Part shown: one piece after another, positions 50,842 through 60,055 of the stretch
Layout of the letters: each line of letters starts with the position of its first letter
Position numbering within the stretch: the first letter of the stretch is position 1
From: Nitrososphaera sp.
GTDB lineage: Archaea; Thermoproteota; Nitrososphaeria; Nitrososphaerales; Nitrososphaeraceae
Direction: 5' to 3'
NCBI GenBank assembly: GCA_039938515.1
Contig: JBDUUL010000012.1
Span: forward strand, 1-64,000
Length of the DNA stretch: 64,000 nucleotides
Notes under the pieces: generated by a model
Database searches by the model: none
What the model was told of the DNA's origin: nothing
The model's input: only the letters and a program-made list of their open reading frames with translations
Position numbers and translations under genes: made by a program

Positions 50842-51568
50842 GCTTGGATTCCTGCTTGTTTTTGCTTAATAGCGCGGCTTCCAGTATTTCAAACATTCCC
50901 CGCTGGCCGTCCCAGTGGGAACGGGAGCTAATAACTGCAAGCCTCTTCTCAAAAAGGGGGCAATCAAGAACCAGTGTCTCCGCCTCTCCTCCCTCAAAGG
51001 CCAGGTTGAATCCATACTTTGCGCTGAATCCTGCCAGTCTGTCAAGCGACGCTGCGTCAACCACTACTCCCAGCCAGCTCTTGTCTAGTCCCATGGCAGA
51101 GACAGATACTATCATTACCTCAAAATGCCTCTCAAGAAGCTCCCGCATGTATGGCAGCGGTTCTGCCTGCCATAATGGAGAGACGAGCTGCAGGCCAGTG
51201 CTATCGCACACGGACTGGAAGGCGACTCTCTGGTAATTGCTCGCGATGCCACCGCTTACAAGACCTTCAATCCTGAACTCGGAAACGGCTTTTCTTACGG
51301 CTATTTCAAGACCCTGTTTCTCGATCTCACCCGTTGCAGCAGGTTGCATTGCAGAGCCGGCTTCAAATTCTATAATCGGCAGTTGCATTGCTTTAGCCTG
51401 GTACCGCGTTATCCCGGCGTTTGGGTAGTGAAACAGCATGCTCTCATCCGAGGGTGGCCTCGCTCCTATCAGGCAAACTACAGAGTGACCTGACTCTATC
51501 GCCTTGAGAATAGCAAATGTGCTGTCTTTGCCGCCCGAAAAAAGTGCCGCCAGCCGCATCTGCCTCAT
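50834..51568 (-). CDS. dph6: Diphthine-ammonia ligase Dph6
   Basis: The PP-loop LAALFSGGKDSTFAILKA and the EGLVSGGIASNYQRVAF and GLDKSWLGV segments define the ATP-bind-4/Dph6 family. It amidates diphthine on EF-2 to give diphthamide; the target EF-2 (33629) is in this window. The ATG at 51568 (or 51559) is chosen to match the family start; a TTG at 51622 with an AGATAAAAAC box upstream is an alternative. It is the first gene of the overlapping srp54-pus10 operon. Confidence 0.9.
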   Translation of the reverse strand: MRQMRLAALFSGGKDSTFAILKAIESGHSVVCLIGARPPSDESMLFHYPNAGITRYQAKAMQLPIIEFEAGSAMQPAATGEIEKQGLEIAVRKAVSEFRIEGLVSGGIASNYQRVAFQSVCDSTGLQLVSPLWQAEPLPYMRELLERHFEVMIVSVSAMGLDKSWLGVVVDAASLDRLAGFSAKYGFNLAFEGGEAETLVLDCPLFEKRLAVISSRSHWDGQRGMFEILEAALLSKNKQESKHV

Positions 51569-51686
51569 GCCCTGTCGTACGGCATTGAAATTGACAACAA
51601 GACGCAGGTTGCCAAGTGGCAAATTTTCGCCGAATTGTTTTTATCTCCAGGAGTAGGAGTGAAATGCGGTACTAGCACTGCTAGTA

Positions 51687-52535
51687 GTGGTCATAGCTAT
51701 TCATTTGAGTGTTCTTCTTGAGGTCAACAATCTCTCCAAGCACTATCCCAAGAAGGCAGGCTTGCTAAGCGCGCTTGGAAGGTCAAGGCCGGAGTGGCAC
51801 AAGGCAGTCGACAATGTTTCCTTTAGCGTTGACAGAGGAAAGGTGCTCGTCATAGCGGGCGAGTCAGGCTCTGGCAAGACTACTATTGCAAAAATGGTGA
51901 CCGGCGCGACCGCGCCGACTTCCGGCACCGTCACTTTTGACGGCGTTGATGTGTGGAAGCTCAGGGGCCACGAGCTGAAACAATTCCGTTCCAAGGTTCA
52001 CATGGTCTATCAGGACCCATACTCCTCGCTTGATCCTAGGATGAAAGTGATGGACATCGTGATGGAGCCTCTGAACATCCATGAGGGAAGGAAGTCGACA
52101 AGGGGCCAGAAAGAAGAGAAGGTTCTGAACTCGCTGGTCGAAGTCCGCCTTGCGCCCGAGATAGCCCAGCTCCTTCCGCAAGACCTTTCGGGTGGCCAGA
52201 GGCAGCGCGTGGCAATTGCAAGAGCCATAGTGCTGCGCCCGCAACTGATAGTTGCCGACGAGCCCGTGTCGATGCTCGATGTGTCTGTGAGGGCGGAAAT
52301 CCTAAACCTGATGATGAATCTGAAGGACCAGCTCCAGTCCGCATTTATCTACATCACCCACGACCTGTCGACAGCCAGGTACGTGGGCGACAGCATAATC
52401 GTCATGAAGAATGGGACGGTGCGGGAGAAGGGCAGCATCGATCAGGTTCTACTGCAGCCTTCAGATTCGTACACAAAAGCGCTTATCAGTGCTATCCCTG
52501 ACATAAGCTCGGCGTATCAGGACGTCGGAAACTAG
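51687..52535 (+). CDS. Oligopeptide-type ABC transporter ATPase (DppF/OppF-like)
   Basis: Walker A is IAGESGSGKTTIAKMV, the Q-loop YQDPYSSLDPRM, the signature LSGGQRQRVAIARA and Walker B LIVADEPVSMLD, then the switch His in YITHDLS. The S-S-L-D-P motif and C-terminal PDSY-T-K-A-L-like end fit the OppF/DppF branch. The start codon is GTG at 51687 or TTG at 51705. Its neighbours are the binding protein and two permeases. A second ATPase, usual for this family, is not found in the cluster. Confidence 0.92.
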   Translation: MVIAIHLSVLLEVNNLSKHYPKKAGLLSALGRSRPEWHKAVDNVSFSVDRGKVLVIAGESGSGKTTIAKMVTGATAPTSGTVTFDGVDVWKLRGHELKQFRSKVHMVYQDPYSSLDPRMKVMDIVMEPLNIHEGRKSTRGQKEEKVLNSLVEVRLAPEIAQLLPQDLSGGQRQRVAIARAIVLRPQLIVADEPVSMLDVSVRAEILNLMMNLKDQLQSAFIYITHDLSTARYVGDSIIVMKNGTVREKGSIDQVLLQPSDSYTKALISAIPDISSAYQDVGN

Positions 52536-52599
52536 GAAAGAAAAGTGTTCTATAACCACAATGGTTTTATGAATCCGGTTAAGCCTACTAGTACAATAG

Positions 52600-55500
52600 A
52601 TGCAGAAAGCAATTCTGCTCGGTTCGCTGGCGACACTTTCTCTGCTCGTTTGCGCTTTTGTCTCGTCAGTTGCGTCAAGCAATTCCGCCTTCGGCCAGGC
52701 CGCCAAGGGTCCCGTTTCAGACTCGGTAAAGTTTACACAGTATTCTGACGAGAATATCGCGCTCAAGGCAGTAAAGTCCGGCGACATTGATGCTTACCTT
52801 TACAGGATTCCAATCGAGCTGGTATCGGACGCGCAGAAAGATCGCGGCCTCGCAGTCTATGACCGAGACGCGGGCTCTTTCGGCCTTCTAATGAACCCTG
52901 CCCCGTCGAACGATTCCAGCGTGCTTAATCCCTTTCAGTTCAGGCAGGTGAGGTTTGCCATGAATTACGTGGTAGACAGGCAGTTTACCGTAAGCGACAT
53001 TCTGAAGGGCTCCGGAACGCCAATGTCTGATCCCTTCGGCATATCGTCACCAGAGTACACCACCATAGCTGACATTGTCGAATCCTTTGCATTCCGCCAC
53101 GACCTTTCGTTTGCAAACCAGACCATAAGTGCAACCCTGAAGAGCGCCGGTGCCACTATGCAGTCAGGCAAATGGCAATTCAAGGACAAGCCGATTACGA
53201 TCAACTTCTTCATCAGAAGCGACGACCCAAAGAGGAATGCAATCGGCGAAGCTATTGCGTCCGACCTTGAAAAACTGGGCTTTACGCTAGACAGGATATA
53301 CGGCGACCTTGCCCGCGCACAGCTTGACGTCTACGGTTCCGATCCGCAGGAACTCAAATGGCAGCTCTATACTGAAGGCTATGCGGGAACCGCCACGTTC
53401 GTAGCATACAACCCGACCGTTACTGCTCAGATGTACGCTCCCTGGTACGGAAACATGCCCGGCCGTGGATCGTCGGCGACATGGCAGTACGCAAACAAAA
53501 CACTAGACGCCATAACGCAAAAGATCCTGAACCTGAACTTTACCTCAAAGGAGGAGAGAACCCAGCTTGTAAGAAGCGCGGTGCAGCAGGGGATGCAAGA
53601 GTCTGTCAGGATTTTTATCGCGCAGACAAAGGAGCCTTATGTGGCATCATCCTCGGTCAAGGGGCTTGTTAACGACTTTGGCGCGGGCATTTCAAGCAGG
53701 TTTTCCATAATTGACGCCAAGGCAGACGGCAAGTCCGACCTCAATATTGGAGTAAGAAACCTTGCACAGGGTGCATGGAATAACATCGGAGGGCTAAAAG
53801 ACACCTTTACAATAACACTGTCCTCGCCCGTTGAAGACCCGGCGGTCATGTACCATCCTTATCTCGGCACTGCAATTCCAGTCAGAACCAACTGGACGGA
53901 CATTACAACACATGGGCCGACCGGCTCGCTCAACGTTTCAGCGGACGCCATCAAGTGGGATCCTTTTGCCGGGAAATGGCAGCAGGTGGGAAGCGGCACA
54001 ACCGCAGAGAGCAGCGTCACCTACAAGATTCTCTATGGAAACTGGCATAACGGCATAGCGATGGACAAGAACGACCTGCTGTATTCCTATTATTTTGGCT
54101 TCCAGTGGGGGACGAATACAACCTCGAACGGCAAGCCATACCTGACGTATGACCCCGAGTACACCCCCTCGGCTGCGCCCAGCCTTCCCACCCTGAAAGG
54201 GATAAAATTCACCTCCGACGATACGGTCGTCTCTTATGTAGACGCATGGCATTTCGACAGCAGGGAAATAGCCAGCCTTGCATCCATATGGGCGGTTGAG
54301 CCATGGGAAATTACCGCCGCGGAGGAGAGGCTCGTCACTGCATCCAAGCTGTCGTTCTCAAGCAGTGGCGCCGTACAAAAAGGCGTCGACTGGCTGTCGC
54401 TTGTCAACCCTGTCCATGCACAAATGATAAGCGACGAGCTGCAAAAGATGAAGGACGAACGCTATATCCCGACCGCGCTGCAGGGGCTCGTGACAAGCGA
54501 TGAGGCAAACAAGAGGTATGACGCAAGCATCAAATGGATATCCGAACACCACCACGCTGTAATTAGCAACGGTCCATTCTATCTCGATACGTTCAACGCA
54601 GCGGGCCAGACGGCGACCTTGAAGGCATTCCGGGACGACTCGTACCCGTTCCCGCCGGATTACTGGTCAGCAAAGTTCGGCGTTCCGCAGGTAGCTTCTG
54701 TTAAGAGTATCGATACAACAGGCCCTGCGACAATCGGCAAGCCCAAGGCAGTGAAGATCGTGGTGAACGTCGCAGATCAGCCAAGCAGCGACGCACAGGT
54801 CCTCTACTTTTTGTCCGGCGACAAAGGGGTTTCGGCATCCGGCAACGCAACTGCGTCGGCGAATAATCCAGGCGTTTTCGTGGCGACCATGAATTCGAGC
54901 GTCACCGGGCAACTTGCGCCGGGCGCATACCAGTTCAAGGTATTTGCGATTGGCAACCAGGCATACAAGCCAGCATTCGCGTCCGTCCCGCTGCTGCTCA
55001 TGACAGCTACCGCGAGCGGTTCTGGCCCAGGCGGCCAAGGCAACGGCACTGGCTCCGGAACGACAGCGGGCAGCAATACCAAATCTGGCTGCCTTATCGC
55101 AACCGCAGCGTTTGGCTCAGAGCTAACACCACAGGTCCAGTACCTGCGTAATTTCAGGCAGAACTATATCCTGCAGACGGTCTCCGGATCCGCCTTTATG
55201 GACACCTTTAACAACATCTACTATTCATTCAGCCCACAGGTTGCCGATTATGAAAGGGGCCAGCCCTGGCTTCAGGAAACGGTCAAGGCGTCAATATACC
55301 CGCTTTTTGGGATTCTCATGGCCTCGGAAAGAGCACATAACTCAGTCAGTGGTGGAGAAGCCGGCGCCGTACTTGCCGGGGTCACTGCAAGCTCCCTCAT
55401 CGGAGCAGTCTACCTTGCTCCGCCGATAGCTGCATACTCGATTTTCAGGCGGAAATCCGTCCGGACTCGCTGGCTAAAGTTACTGGCCGGGCTTGCTGCG

Positions 55501-55695
55501 TCTGCACTTGTGGCAACTGTAGCTGGAATCATGGCGCACAACTCAGAATGGCTGTCGATTAGCACGGCAGCTTTTGTGGCTCTTACTGCCGCAACAAGCG
55601 CCATGGCTTTTGGTGTGTTTGCAATACCGAAAGTCGCCTCGGCAATAAGACTGCGGGTGCACGCGAGCAGACAAAAGCGAGCGCAAGAATTTTAA
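52600..55695 (+). CDS. Oligopeptide-binding protein (SBP family 5), permuted order, with CFI-box C-terminus and membrane anchor
   Basis: A signal peptide (1-~32) precedes blocks of SBP family 5 in swapped order. Near residue 60, SGDIDAYLYRIP and, at 110-128, FRQVRFAMNYVVDR correspond to the family's later half. Only near 490 comes KILYGNWHNGIAMDKNDLLY, the normal early block, then SNGPFYLDTF (about 655) and SYPFPPDYW (about 685). At ~829 a GCLIATAAFGSELTPQVQYL motif (CFI-box) is followed by ~3 membrane helices (915-1015). So it is likely tethered to the membrane beside the permeases. A GGTTTTATG box precedes the ATG. Confidence 0.85.
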   Translation: MQKAILLGSLATLSLLVCAFVSSVASSNSAFGQAAKGPVSDSVKFTQYSDENIALKAVKSGDIDAYLYRIPIELVSDAQKDRGLAVYDRDAGSFGLLMNPAPSNDSSVLNPFQFRQVRFAMNYVVDRQFTVSDILKGSGTPMSDPFGISSPEYTTIADIVESFAFRHDLSFANQTISATLKSAGATMQSGKWQFKDKPITINFFIRSDDPKRNAIGEAIASDLEKLGFTLDRIYGDLARAQLDVYGSDPQELKWQLYTEGYAGTATFVAYNPTVTAQMYAPWYGNMPGRGSSATWQYANKTLDAITQKILNLNFTSKEERTQLVRSAVQQGMQESVRIFIAQTKEPYVASSSVKGLVNDFGAGISSRFSIIDAKADGKSDLNIGVRNLAQGAWNNIGGLKDTFTITLSSPVEDPAVMYHPYLGTAIPVRTNWTDITTHGPTGSLNVSADAIKWDPFAGKWQQVGSGTTAESSVTYKILYGNWHNGIAMDKNDLLYSYYFGFQWGTNTTSNGKPYLTYDPEYTPSAAPSLPTLKGIKFTSDDTVVSYVDAWHFDSREIASLASIWAVEPWEITAAEERLVTASKLSFSSSGAVQKGVDWLSLVNPVHAQMISDELQKMKDERYIPTALQGLVTSDEANKRYDASIKWISEHHHAVISNGPFYLDTFNAAGQTATLKAFRDDSYPFPPDYWSAKFGVPQVASVKSIDTTGPATIGKPKAVKIVVNVADQPSSDAQVLYFLSGDKGVSASGNATASANNPGVFVATMNSSVTGQLAPGAYQFKVFAIGNQAYKPAFASVPLLLMTATASGSGPGGQGNGTGSGTTAGSNTKSGCLIATAAFGSELTPQVQYLRNFRQNYILQTVSGSAFMDTFNNIYYSFSPQVADYERGQPWLQETVKASIYPLFGILMASERAHNSVSGGEAGAVLAGVTASSLIGAVYLAPPIAAYSIFRRKSVRTRWLKLLAGLAASALVATVAGIMAHNSEWLSISTAAFVALTAATSAMAFGVFAIPKVASAIRLRVHASRQKRAQEF

Positions 55696-55701
55696 TATAA
55701 A
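55692..55701 (+). promoter_or_regulatory. TATA box before the first permease gene
   Basis: TTAATATAAA lies ~30 nt before the TTG at 55731, supporting a separate start inside the transporter cluster. Confidence 0.5.
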
Positions 55702-55730
55702 TCCAAGGCCATAGACCCGGCTGCTTTGTT

Positions 55731-56798
55731 TTGAAGGGTCTTCAGGCCTTTATCCTCAAGCGGGCGGTATACCTTGTATTCGTGCTTTTCGCTACCGTGG
55801 TCGTCACGGTGGGCCTCTTGGGGCCTACATTCGACAAGGTGCTGGCCGGCGTTATCCGAGACCACTGCACAGAAGACGTCAACATGAATCCAAAACTATC
55901 AAAGCTGCCTCCAATTGAACGCAATAAACTAATCGCAGACTGTGATCGTACTCAGACTGTTTCACAGGGAATCGACCAGCCATGGTACTCGCCAAACCGG
56001 CTCTACAACACGGTCGAGAAAGTCATGTTTTTGGACCTGGGAAGGACGGCAAACACCTACCAGGGGGGCGCTGGAACGCATGACATCCATGACCTCATAA
56101 TGGAACGTCTGCCAAGAACAGTACTTCTCTTTGGCAGCGCCACGGTAATCGTATCTGTCATTGGAATCTATCTTGGCACGCACGTGGCTGGCAGGGAAGG
56201 CTCGATAAGCGACAAGGCAGTCTCCGCGGTGACAGTCGCGAGCAGCAGCTTCCCGACCTGGTGGGTAGGGATGCTCATGATCCTGGCTTTTGCCTTTGCG
56301 CTCAGGGTATTCCCGGCGCAGTCGCTGATACAGACGTCTCCCACTGATCCGATGTACGTGCCCGACCTGCTTTACCACATGGCCCTGCCGCTCATTACGC
56401 TTGTGATAATCGGGTTTGGTGCCTGGGCGTATTCAGTGCGCTATTTTGTCCTCCTTGTGCTTGGCGAAGACTTTATCCGAGCCAAGCGGACCGCAGGCGT
56501 GCCGGAGCGCAGAGTGCTCTATTCCCATGCACTGAGAAATGCGGCGCCTCCAATTCTCACTTCCGTGGCACTGAGTCTTGCCGCATCGTTTGGAGGAGCA
56601 ATCCTGGTCGAGACCGTGTTTAACTGGCCCGGCATGGGGATGCTCTACTACGAGGCAATCGGATACTTTGACATTCCGGTAATAGTCGGGCTGACATACG
56701 TGTCTACGGTCATTTTTGTGATAACCGTATTTGCAATAGACCTAGCATACGGCATCTTTGACCCCCGGCTCCGGCTCGCACAGGAGGGGCAGGCATAG
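55731..56798 (+). CDS. Oligopeptide ABC transporter permease, OppB/DppB type
   Basis: Six membrane helices, with a large extracytoplasmic loop (about 30-120) after the first. The permease EAA region is RTAGVPERRVLYSHALRNAA. It forms half of the membrane channel. The start is a leaderless TTG after a TTAATATAAA box. Its stop overlaps the GTG of the next permease by one base, so both are made together. Confidence 0.9.
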   Translation: MKGLQAFILKRAVYLVFVLFATVVVTVGLLGPTFDKVLAGVIRDHCTEDVNMNPKLSKLPPIERNKLIADCDRTQTVSQGIDQPWYSPNRLYNTVEKVMFLDLGRTANTYQGGAGTHDIHDLIMERLPRTVLLFGSATVIVSVIGIYLGTHVAGREGSISDKAVSAVTVASSSFPTWWVGMLMILAFAFALRVFPAQSLIQTSPTDPMYVPDLLYHMALPLITLVIIGFGAWAYSVRYFVLLVLGEDFIRAKRTAGVPERRVLYSHALRNAAPPILTSVALSLAASFGGAILVETVFNWPGMGMLYYEAIGYFDIPVIVGLTYVSTVIFVITVFAIDLAYGIFDPRLRLAQEGQA

Positions 56799-58213
56799 TG
56801 TCGGAAAAACCGTCAGACAGGATACTTTCAAAAAGCGAGATTGTGTCTCGGCTCCTTCGTTCGAGGGCCGGCTTGGCGGGCGTCATCCTACTGCTGCTCC
56901 TTACTTTGATTTCTGTATATGCCGCAATCGCCGTGCCCCGCGAATCGTACGACCAGTGGAACAATCCAACCTTCTGGCAGGATTATCCCAAGACCGTGCC
57001 GCCTGCATGGACGGACCTGCCATTCCTTGGTAGTAGCGCCGCCAAGACTATAGTGCTCACGCGGTCCGACGCAACCGTAACCGAATCCCAAATGCAGGGT
57101 GGCAGGGCAGTCAGTTATTCTTGGAATGCGGGCTACTCATATGACTCATTTCCAAGCCGCTTCAGCCTTACCGCCAAGGCGGAATACTCAAAGCTCCCGC
57201 TAATCCAGCTGGACGTCACGAGACCCGACGGGCAGACATTTACACTTTACTATTCCGCGCTGCCATCAGTGCAGGGGACAGGCATGACCGTAACGGACGT
57301 GCGAATAGTCTCAACCGACAGCTCGATTTCGTCAAATCTGCAAAACTACGTTGGACAGTTTAGCTGCGACATAGACGTTGCCAAACCGCAGGTGATGATC
57401 TTTTCAGACGCCCACGACTGCAAAGTTCTCAAGGGCAATTATGTCTTCAAAGTCACAGCTTACTTTTTCTCGCCTTCCGACTCTATACGGGAAGTCGCGT
57501 TAATTTTTCCCGGCCAGGTCTTTGGCCTTATGGGTACCGATGACACAGGCAGAGACCTCTCTATCGGCATACTCTGGGGTGCGCCAGTGGCTCTGTTTAT
57601 CGGGCTCTCGGTTGCGTTTGCCTCAACCTTCATTGGACTGTACTATGGCGTAATTTCCGGCTTTAAGGGTAGGTATGCGGACGAGGGCATGATGCGTATG
57701 AACGATATCTTTTACTCCCTTCCAGCGCTTCCGCTCCTGATTATCCTTTCAGTCACAGTCGGAAGAAGCATCTTTCTATTTGTCGGGTTTTTCATACTGT
57801 TTGGCTGGGTTCCAATTGCGAAAATAGCCCGCAGCCTGGCACTTCAGATAACCAAGCTCCAGTACGTCGAGGCAGCAAAACTGATGGGTGAAACTGACCT
57901 GAGAATAATTAGAAGGCATGTAATACCGCAATTGATTCCGATTGCTTTTGCGACCATCGCTGTCGCCGTTCCAAGCGCGATACTCGCAGAGGCTGCCCTC
58001 AGCTTTTTGGGCCTTGGCGATCCGTCAATCCCCACTTGGGGCCGCATACTGCACGATGCAAACTCTGCGGCGGCAGTCCAGCGCGGGATCTGGTGGTGGG
58101 CCCTCATCCCAGGCTTTATGATTGCGCTAACAGGTACTGCCTTTGTGCTAATTGGAAATACTCTGAACTCGATCGTGAACCCGCGCTCGAGGCGGCAGAC
58201 AAAGGTCGTATGA
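56798..58213 (+). CDS. Oligopeptide ABC transporter permease, OppC/DppC type
   Basis: The N-terminal helix (AGLAGVILLLLLTLISVYAA) is followed by a ~170-residue extracytoplasmic insert, longer than usual for OppC, then LMGTDDTGRDLSIGILWGAP, the mark of the family, and the EAA loop EAAKLMGETDLRIIRRHVIP. The GTG start overlaps the previous stop, with AGGAGG ~11 nt upstream. It completes the transporter with OppB-like and the tethered binding protein. Confidence 0.92.
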   Translation: MSEKPSDRILSKSEIVSRLLRSRAGLAGVILLLLLTLISVYAAIAVPRESYDQWNNPTFWQDYPKTVPPAWTDLPFLGSSAAKTIVLTRSDATVTESQMQGGRAVSYSWNAGYSYDSFPSRFSLTAKAEYSKLPLIQLDVTRPDGQTFTLYYSALPSVQGTGMTVTDVRIVSTDSSISSNLQNYVGQFSCDIDVAKPQVMIFSDAHDCKVLKGNYVFKVTAYFFSPSDSIREVALIFPGQVFGLMGTDDTGRDLSIGILWGAPVALFIGLSVAFASTFIGLYYGVISGFKGRYADEGMMRMNDIFYSLPALPLLIILSVTVGRSIFLFVGFFILFGWVPIAKIARSLALQITKLQYVEAAKLMGETDLRIIRRHVIPQLIPIAFATIAVAVPSAILAEAALSFLGLGDPSIPTWGRILHDANSAAAVQRGIWWWALIPGFMIALTGTAFVLIGNTLNSIVNPRSRRQTKVV

Positions 58214-58331
58214 ATTTTCGGATGCCTCAGTTCTCATAATCTTCATCACACTTGAGTTGATGATATCAGCCGGCTCTTCCTACACTTCATCAGCATCCGG
58301 CGCGACAAATATTGTGGCGCTTGTATAACCT

Positions 58332-58733
58332 TTAGCCCTTGACCCGGACTATCTTTATCCTGTCAAGGACCTTCCAGTACTCGACTTCTCGGCCGTTGAC
58401 ATCCCCTTGAAGTTTCTCCTTTATCTCATCGTCAACCGCGGTGGTTTCAAACGTGTCAAACGTTTCGAGGTCCTGAATCATAAGCACTTCGCCCTGCTTT
58501 GAAATAATCTGCCCATTGCGCTTGTCGATCAGGGGGACATCGACCTTGGTGGAGACAGGACCGACAAACGGGTGGGGCCTTCCATCGAAAACACCTACTG
58601 CAGTAATTCGTGCCTTGGCTGACCCGTGTTTTCCCGGCTTGCTGTGATCGTACGACACTATCCTGCACGGCTCGCCATCCACAATTATGTAGGAACCGAT
58701 TTTGAGAGCGCCCAAGTCCATCGGCTTGCTCAT
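58332..58733 (-). CDS. eif5A: Translation initiation factor aIF5A
   Basis: The hypusine loop reads DHSKPGKHGSAKARITAVGV, with the modified Lys in PGKHG. An SH3-like N-domain is followed by an OB-fold C-domain of normal length (133 residues). It helps the ribosome through proline-rich stretches. A GTTATTAGTAC box lies ~27 nt upstream of the ATG at 58733. The HEAT protein at 12228 could conceivably act on it. Confidence 0.95.
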   Translation of the reverse strand: MSKPMDLGALKIGSYIIVDGEPCRIVSYDHSKPGKHGSAKARITAVGVFDGRPHPFVGPVSTKVDVPLIDKRNGQIISKQGEVLMIQDLETFDTFETTAVDDEIKEKLQGDVNGREVEYWKVLDRIKIVRVKG

Positions 58734-59003
58734 AAGTTCAAAGGGCTAAAGAATAAGGAGTACTAATAACCATTTCGCCGTCTCGGCGTGGATTGTTTTC
58801 CGCAGGTTCCTAATGGTAATTGCAATAGCCGGGTCAGAATTTTTTTTCTTGAAACTCAGCAATAGGCTTCCGGAAAGGAAGCCAGCTGACTTCAACTCTA
58901 ACTCTTCATCATTCCCTTCGACTTGTGTAATTCTCCAAGTATAAAGGCTCAGACGCTGATTCGGCAGCATGTCTACATAATTGACCGGTCCGGCAGGCTG
59001 GAG

Positions 59004-59618
59004 TTACTTGAGTTTCTCCAGGATTGAAAAGCTCACGAGGTTTGTGAGAGCGATTCCCTTCCTTGCAACCTCGCGCCGGGTGCGCTCACAGTACTTCTGG
59101 TCGGTTTGGTGGCTGCTGGCCCCCTCAACCTCTAGCATGACCAGGTTGCGTGAATAGGGGAACGTGAACCTCGGTTTTTCGGCCGAAACCAGCTGCATCT
59201 GGGCAAGGCTTGCCCTCTTGACCCTGTCCCTCCTAGCGATAATGTTCGCGAGCTCGCTTACTTCCGAGTCCGCACCCGTGTACTTTGTAAAGTAGAGAGA
59301 AACATAGTTCAAGTGTATGCCGCTACGCTCGAATAACGGAGTGTCCAAGCTGAACATGAATGAAAGCCTATCCATTTCATTTGTTGCAATGTCGTCTAGT
59401 ACCCCTGACATGTCCCTGAAGGAAGCAACGATGTAATTGTTCGCCCTGTTCGGAAAGTAGGGCGTGCTCTCATCCGCAAAGGTGGCCGCAGCAAAGTATG
59501 CATCTACTATATTGTCGCTCTTTTTCCAGCCTTCGACAAGGGCGCCGGATTGCTTTCCATGAGGCGTACAGGCATAGCCCTGAATATCCGCCTGCTGTCC
59601 CGCATCCACTACAGACAA
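59004..59618 (-). CDS. Soluble protein, unknown function
   Basis: A 204-residue protein without membrane segments. The middle has DRLSFMFSLDTPLFERSGIH and NYVSLYFTKY, the end VEGASSHQTDQKYCERTRRE. It has the look of a folded enzyme or scaffold, but I cannot assign a family. The TTG start is ~25 nt after an AGTATATATTT box, so it is leaderless. It is divergent from the non-coding stretch at 59733. Confidence 0.7.
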   Translation of the reverse strand: MSVVDAGQQADIQGYACTPHGKQSGALVEGWKKSDNIVDAYFAAATFADESTPYFPNRANNYIVASFRDMSGVLDDIATNEMDRLSFMFSLDTPLFERSGIHLNYVSLYFTKYTGADSEVSELANIIARRDRVKRASLAQMQLVSAEKPRFTFPYSRNLVMLEVEGASSHQTDQKYCERTRREVARKGIALTNLVSFSILEKLK

Positions 59619-59732
59619 TGCATAATGGTGGGTAAATATATACTGTTTGCCCGCAACGTTATCTAAAAATCAACAATAAACTTTATTTTATGTAAGATTT
59701 AGAGAATAAATTACCCACTTTTTAGAGTGATT

Positions 59733-60050
59733 TTGCCGGCCCGGAGAGAGGCTTGGTGTCCGCCTGGGGAAAGGGAGAGCATGCGCTCGGCGTAAAGCGG
59801 GAGCCATTGGAAATCGCTACAGCCTCTCGAACACATTCGACCGAATCGCACCGGAGCCTGTCTATTCGATCTCCAAAAATAATGCGTCTGCCCCTGTGCG
59901 GAAACCCGGCCGGGTGCTGGTTCGGTGATATCCATACGCGATGCCATTGTTGCTGACCGAATCTATGCTTGTGGCCGGGTGCTCCATCTCGCTATCCGCC
60001 CCACTTCCATCCAATTCACTCGAAAAAGGAGGTGCTCTGGCTGGAGCGTT
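59733..60050 (+). ncRNA. Candidate structured non-coding RNA (~310 nt)
   Basis: No credible gene lies between 59619 and 60055. A GAATAAATTA box (59703-59712) is ~25 nt upstream. CCGGCC (59736-59741) can pair with GGCTGG (60039-60044) at the ends. GAGAGGCT (59746-59753) pairs perfectly with AGCCTCTC (59821-59828), and GGTTCGGT near 59920 pairs with ACCGAATC near 59958. GGCCGGGTGCT appears twice (near 59910 and 59973). Known RNase P and SRP RNA core motifs were sought and not found. Family unknown. Confidence 0.4.
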
Positions 60051-60055
60051 AAGCG

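Noticed and set aside
58746-58970. 74-residue frame upstream of aIF5A
   Set aside because: The promoter of aIF5A lies inside it and no promoter precedes its ATG; coding cannot be excluded but is not supported.
59733-60050. Identification as RNase P RNA or SRP RNA
   Set aside because: The GAGGAAAGTCC core and the SRP helix-8 GGAA/AGCA pattern were not found; only a partial likeness to the archaeal SRP Alu region near 59890 was seen, so no name is given.
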